From contig NZ_FQUW01000010.1 of the NCBI RefSeq assembly GCF_900129285.1, positions 49,718 through 113,717 of the forward strand: a stretch of 64,000 bases of DNA. Reading direction: 5' to 3'. The notes beneath the pieces are model-generated. The model was not told the origin of the DNA. It saw nothing but the letters and a program-made list of their open reading frames with translations, and did no database searches. Position 1 is the first letter of the stretch. Each line of letters starts with the position of its first letter. The stretch comes from Desulfofundulus australicus DSM 11792 (lineage in GTDB: Bacteria; Bacillota; Desulfotomaculia; Desulfotomaculales; Desulfovirgulaceae). This document shows positions 61,079 to 64,000 of the stretch, piece by piece. A program made the translations under genes and the position numbers.

Positions 61079-62917
61079 TCAACCAATAACCAGAGCTTCC
61101 TCGGGACATTCCAGGGCAGACCTGTCCGCTTCCTTTATCAGGTCGGTGAGTAAATAAACATGGGGCAATATGTTGTGGATGAAGTACTTTGCCGTGCTGA
61201 TTTTCCCGGCGTAGTAGGCGTAATCATGATGACCGGTACCCGGTTCTTCAATTTTCCGGGCAGCCAGCAGGGCCTGATCCATTATGGATTCAGCAGCAAA
61301 CAGCTGGGCACAGCAGGTGAGCACGCGCAGCGCGTAGAGGGGAATGAGCTCACCTTTTTCCGCCATATTTTCATAATAGGAAGCGTAGAGTTCCCTGATT
61401 TCCGCCACACACCGGTAAGCCTTTTCCAGCTTCTGCATTTCAGCACCGAAGCCCCTGGCTTCTTTGTTTTGTTCAATAAACTTCCTCCGCTCATCCAGCC
61501 AGGCGGCAAAAATTGACCCGTCCTTCATCCTCATCTTGCGGTTGACCAGGTCCATGGCCTGGATGAACGACGTTCCTTCCCAGATGGAAAGTATTTTGGC
61601 GTCGCGCGCATACTGGGAGACGGGGTACTCCTCTGTATAGCCGGCACCTCCATGGACCTGGATGGCCAGGGCAATCATCGGCCAGGCGGTCTCGCTGGCA
61701 TAGGTTTTAATCAGCGGCGTCAAAATATCCGCGTACCCCCGGCACAGGGCGGCTTTTTCCCTGTCCCCGCTGTGCTCGGCTATGTCCAGGTAATAAAAGC
61801 CCCTGAAAATCATGGCCCTGATTGCTTCCACCTGGGCCTTCATTTCCATAAGCATCCTTCTGATATCTTCGTGCTTGATTATAGGCACCCGCCCCGCCTT
61901 CGGGTTGGTGAAGGGGCGCCCCTGAATGCGCTCCACAGCATAACGGGCGGCAAAGTAATAAGCTGCAGCCATCTGGGCCAGGGCATTGTGGCCCGTACCA
62001 ATGCGCGATTCGTTCATCATGTGGAACATCATGGCCAGCCCCTTTGACCGGCCCTCGCTGTCCGGGGGATCGCCCACCAGAATTCCCCGGCAGTTATCGT
62101 TTTCACCAAAACTCAGCATGGCTGTGGCGGATGCTTTCAGGCCCATCTTGTTTTCAATAGCTATACAGGTAACATCATTGGGTTCCCCCAGGCTGCCGTC
62201 ATCGTTAACCCATATTTTGGGCACTATATACAGCCCCAGCCCCCGGGAACCCGGGGCACCGCCTTCGGGCCGGGCCAGAACCATGTGAATTATATTTTCG
62301 CCCAGGTTTACTTCCCCGCCGGTAATAAACATCTTGGTGCCTTTAATCTTATAAATCCTGGGGTCGTCGGTGGGGTAGGCCCTGGTCGTAGCGTCGCCCA
62401 CATCGGACCCGGCATTGGGTTCGGTCAGGCACATGGTCCCGCTCCATTTCCCGCTGAGCATTTTATCCAGGAACAGCCTGCGATCCTTATCCGTACCGAA
62501 CCGGTAAATAAGATTGGCCGCACCGGTGGTTAATTTTACATAGGACATTAATGCCGGGCTGGCGGCCATAAACATTTCATTGTACGCCCGGTACAGGGTC
62601 AGGGGCATGGCAGTTTCCGAAGCCAGCGACTCATTGGCCGAACCCCAGCCGTTCTCCTGTAAAAACCTGTATGTCTCCACATAAGCCGGTGGGAGAATCG
62701 CCCGGCCATTCTCAAATTTGACTCCTGTCCGGTCCCCTTCTTTATTGATGGGGAAAATAACCTCCCTGGCAATTTTATAGGCCTCATCCAGGACCAGATC
62801 GATATCCTCGAAGCCGTAGTTATCCCTGAACTTCTCCAGGTTAAATATCTCTTCCATATCCAGCCATTCTTTGACAATAAACTTCAAGTCCCTGAGATCG
62901 TAAACAAATTCCGCCAT
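61079..62917 (-). CDS. large acyl-CoA dehydrogenase (C-terminally extended)
   Basis: A 612-residue dehydrogenase, about 220 residues longer than the classical type. An N-terminal FxYDLRDLKFIVKEWLDMEE segment is typical of the long AcdA/FadE-like group. FAD-site motifs: MCLTEPNAGSDVGDATTRA and GGAGYTEEYPVSQYARDAKILSIWEGTS with the catalytic-type Glu region. The C-terminal helical extension runs from about residue 480. First gene of the operon; AGGAGG precedes the ATG and a sigma-54 promoter lies 165 bases upstream. Confidence 0.93.
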   Translation of the reverse strand: MAEFVYDLRDLKFIVKEWLDMEEIFNLEKFRDNYGFEDIDLVLDEAYKIAREVIFPINKEGDRTGVKFENGRAILPPAYVETYRFLQENGWGSANESLASETAMPLTLYRAYNEMFMAASPALMSYVKLTTGAANLIYRFGTDKDRRLFLDKMLSGKWSGTMCLTEPNAGSDVGDATTRAYPTDDPRIYKIKGTKMFITGGEVNLGENIIHMVLARPEGGAPGSRGLGLYIVPKIWVNDDGSLGEPNDVTCIAIENKMGLKASATAMLSFGENDNCRGILVGDPPDSEGRSKGLAMMFHMMNESRIGTGHNALAQMAAAYYFAARYAVERIQGRPFTNPKAGRVPIIKHEDIRRMLMEMKAQVEAIRAMIFRGFYYLDIAEHSGDREKAALCRGYADILTPLIKTYASETAWPMIALAIQVHGGAGYTEEYPVSQYARDAKILSIWEGTSFIQAMDLVNRKMRMKDGSIFAAWLDERRKFIEQNKEARGFGAEMQKLEKAYRCVAEIRELYASYYENMAEKGELIPLYALRVLTCCAQLFAAESIMDQALLAARKIEEPGTGHHDYAYYAGKISTAKYFIHNILPHVYLLTDLIKEADRSALECPEEALVIG

Positions 62918-63081
62918 TTAAAGACCTCCTCTTCTCCAGCAGCAGGAGCCCTTCGGGGTTGAAATTTTAAGACGCTTCACAACCATAATGGCCATCACAA
63001 ATTACCTGCTCCATACCGGGGATATTCCGGTTATAGCCTCCGGGCCTTACCATTTCTCTTCTTTGTTTATCTTTTTGGGCA

Positions 63082-63097
63082 AGCAAAAGCTATGCCA
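63082..63097 (-). promoter_or_regulatory. sigma-54 (RpoN) promoter of the beta-oxidation operon
   Basis: Minus strand TGGCATAGCTTTTGCT. It matches TGGCAnnnnnnTTGCW with exact -24 GG / -12 GC spacing. It lies about 165 bases before the dehydrogenase start. RpoN promoters need an enhancer-binding activator, which is not in this window. Confidence 0.6.
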
Positions 63098-63125
63098 CTA
63101 TATTCAAACTTTTATGAACAGGCAA
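63097..63125 (-). promoter_or_regulatory. possible sigma-A promoter upstream of the beta-oxidation operon
   Basis: TTGCCT, 17-base spacer, TATAGT on the minus strand, abutting the sigma-54 site. One may be the functional promoter and the other fortuitous. Confidence 0.5.
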
Positions 63126-63223
63126 AATTAAAACACCAATGGGCTGCCGTCCTCCAGGCCAGCCGGCTGCAGTTCCAATTTGTAACCTGGCCGTTGCTTT
63201 TTAAAACAACAGCCCCGCCGGAT

Positions 63224-63252
63224 AAAAAAAGACCACCGCCCGCGCGATGGTC
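63224..63252 (-). terminator. terminator after etfA
   Basis: GACCA..TGGTC GC-rich stem followed by TTTTTTT on the minus strand, 55 bases after the etfA stop. It separates the Etf unit from the beta-oxidation operon. Confidence 0.75.
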
Positions 63253-63306
63253 ACAGCTTGTAGAGGAAGTATTTCTGGTTTTGGCGGCAGTATTTCTGGC
63301 AACCCC

Positions 63307-64000
63307 TTACTCCTTGCCGAGGAGCTTTTTGAACTCCTGCGTCAGCAGGGGCACCACCTCGAAGAGGTCGCCCACAATACCGTAATCGGCCACCTTGAAG
63401 ATGTTGGCTTCGGGGTCCTTGTTGATGGCCACAATCACCTTCGAGGAGCTCATCCCCGCCAGGTGCTGGATGGCTCCCGAAATGCCGCAGGCAATGTACA
63501 GCTGCGGGGATACGGTTTTGCCCGTCTGGCCCACCTGCATGCTGTGCGGCGCATAACCGGCATCCACCGCCGCCCGGGAGGCTCCCACCGCCGCACCCAG
63601 CACGTCCGCCAGTTCTTCCAGTATGCGGAAGTTCTCCGCCGCTTTCATGCCCCGGCCGCCGGATACGATGATGTCCGCTTCCGTAAGCTCCGGCCGGCTG
63701 GATACCTGCCGCACCACGTCCCTGACTATCTGCCGGATGTCGCCCGGTTCCGCGGCCACCGTCACCACTTCCGCCGCGCGCCCCGCCACGGGTTCCGGCA
63801 CCGGCAGGGCGTTGGGCCTGATGGTGGCCATTACCGGCCGCGCTTCCGGTATCCGGGCCTGGACAAAGGCTTTGCCCGCGTATATGGGCCGGGTGAAGGT
63901 TATTTGCCCGTCCTGGAGTTCCACCCCCGTGCAGTCGGTGCAGAGACCCGCCTGCAGCCGCTGGGCCACCTGCGCCGCCAGGTCACGCCCCTGTACGGTG
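63307..64000 (-). CDS. etfA: electron transfer flavoprotein alpha subunit, 3' part (cut by window edge)
   Basis: The frame enters from the right edge and reads [20 protein letters not shown], then the C-terminal FAD-binding domain: [61 protein letters not shown] and [20 protein letters not shown]. EtfAB takes electrons from acyl-CoA dehydrogenases to a membrane quinone reductase. Its position before the operon fits. The N-terminal domain, and so any bifurcating-type features, lies outside the window. Confidence 0.95.
   Translation of the reverse strand, partial: TVQGRDLAAQVAQRLQAGLCTDCTGVELQDGQITFTRPIYAGKAFVQARIPEARPVMATIRPNALPVPEPVAGRAAEVVTVAAEPGDIRQIVRDVVRQVSSRPELTEADIIVSGGRGMKAAENFRILEELADVLGAAVGASRAAVDAGYAPHSMQVGQTGKTVSPQLYIACGISGAIQHLAGMSSSKVIVAINKDPEANIFKVADYGIVGDLFEVVPLLTQEFKKLLGKE

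Overview
The window looks like a chromosome segment of a moderately GC-rich, anaerobic, spore-forming Firmicute of the Peptococcaceae (Desulfotomaculum / Desulfofundulus / Pelotomaculum type). The reasons are a Na+-pumping decarboxylase beta subunit, GerMN and cortex-type wall enzymes, strong AGGAGG-like ribosome sites with frequent TTG/GTG starts, BadF/HgdC-type dehydratase activation, and a long acyl-CoA beta-oxidation cluster with an electron-transfer flavoprotein. This assignment is inferred from gene content; no database was searched.

Layout. 0-7 kb: decarboxylase beta subunit, an MFS exporter, a secreted beta-propeller protein, a broken uracil phosphoribosyltransferase, a thymidylate-synthase-like protein and a coiled-coil protein. 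7-14 kb: tRNA-Arg and tRNA-Gly, a TtuA-like thiolase, a DUF2292 protein, a sensor kinase with a receiver-only regulator, a zinc-ribbon membrane protein, and a TSUP (TauE/SafE) transporter preceded by three tiny membrane proteins. Four copies of one small RNA module lie here: a 24-nt hairpin whose last four bases are also the first four of an intrinsic terminator. 14-24.4 kb: PiT phosphate transporter and its DUF47 partner, then the minus-strand run murI / dehydratase / activase / MBL / rph / rdgB / phosphodiesterase, and an N-acetylmuramoyl-L-alanine amidase with a GerMN lipoprotein. 24.5-39 kb: L,D-transpeptidase, APC permease with an SCP2 protein, an enzyme-I-like protein lacking its phospho-histidine, a phospholipase-C-like protein, an orphan Dam methylase, a polysaccharide deacetylase, an IS200/IS605-like non-coding region, and two radical-SAM genes (the first frameshifted). 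39-50 kb: arginine cluster transcribed argC-argJ-argB-argD-carB-argF-small membrane protein-argG, with ArgR boxes on the argC promoter, followed by a 195-nt strongly folded intergenic element. 50-64 kb: MFS exporter, soluble chemoreceptor, and a nine-gene beta-oxidation operon with a near-consensus sigma-54 promoter, then the end of etfA, which is cut by the window edge.

How the genes fit together. The beta-oxidation operon encodes activation (CoA transferase), two acyl-CoA dehydrogenases, hydratase, hydroxyacyl-CoA dehydrogenase and two thiolases. One thiolase is linked to an HMG-CoA-synthase-like protein without its cysteine and to a DUF35 protein, as in the archaeal thiolase/HMGCS/DUF35 assembly. 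The arginine cluster lacks carA and argH, which must lie elsewhere.

Most notable: (1) the four-copy hairpin/terminator RNA family with compensatory base changes and its own promoters; (2) a shared 18-bp TTGTGAA-type operator near five transcription units, three of them beside the same RNA modules; (3) two large structured non-coding regions (about 34.4-34.8 kb and 50.09-50.29 kb); (4) several proteins of known families with missing catalytic residues or frameshifts.
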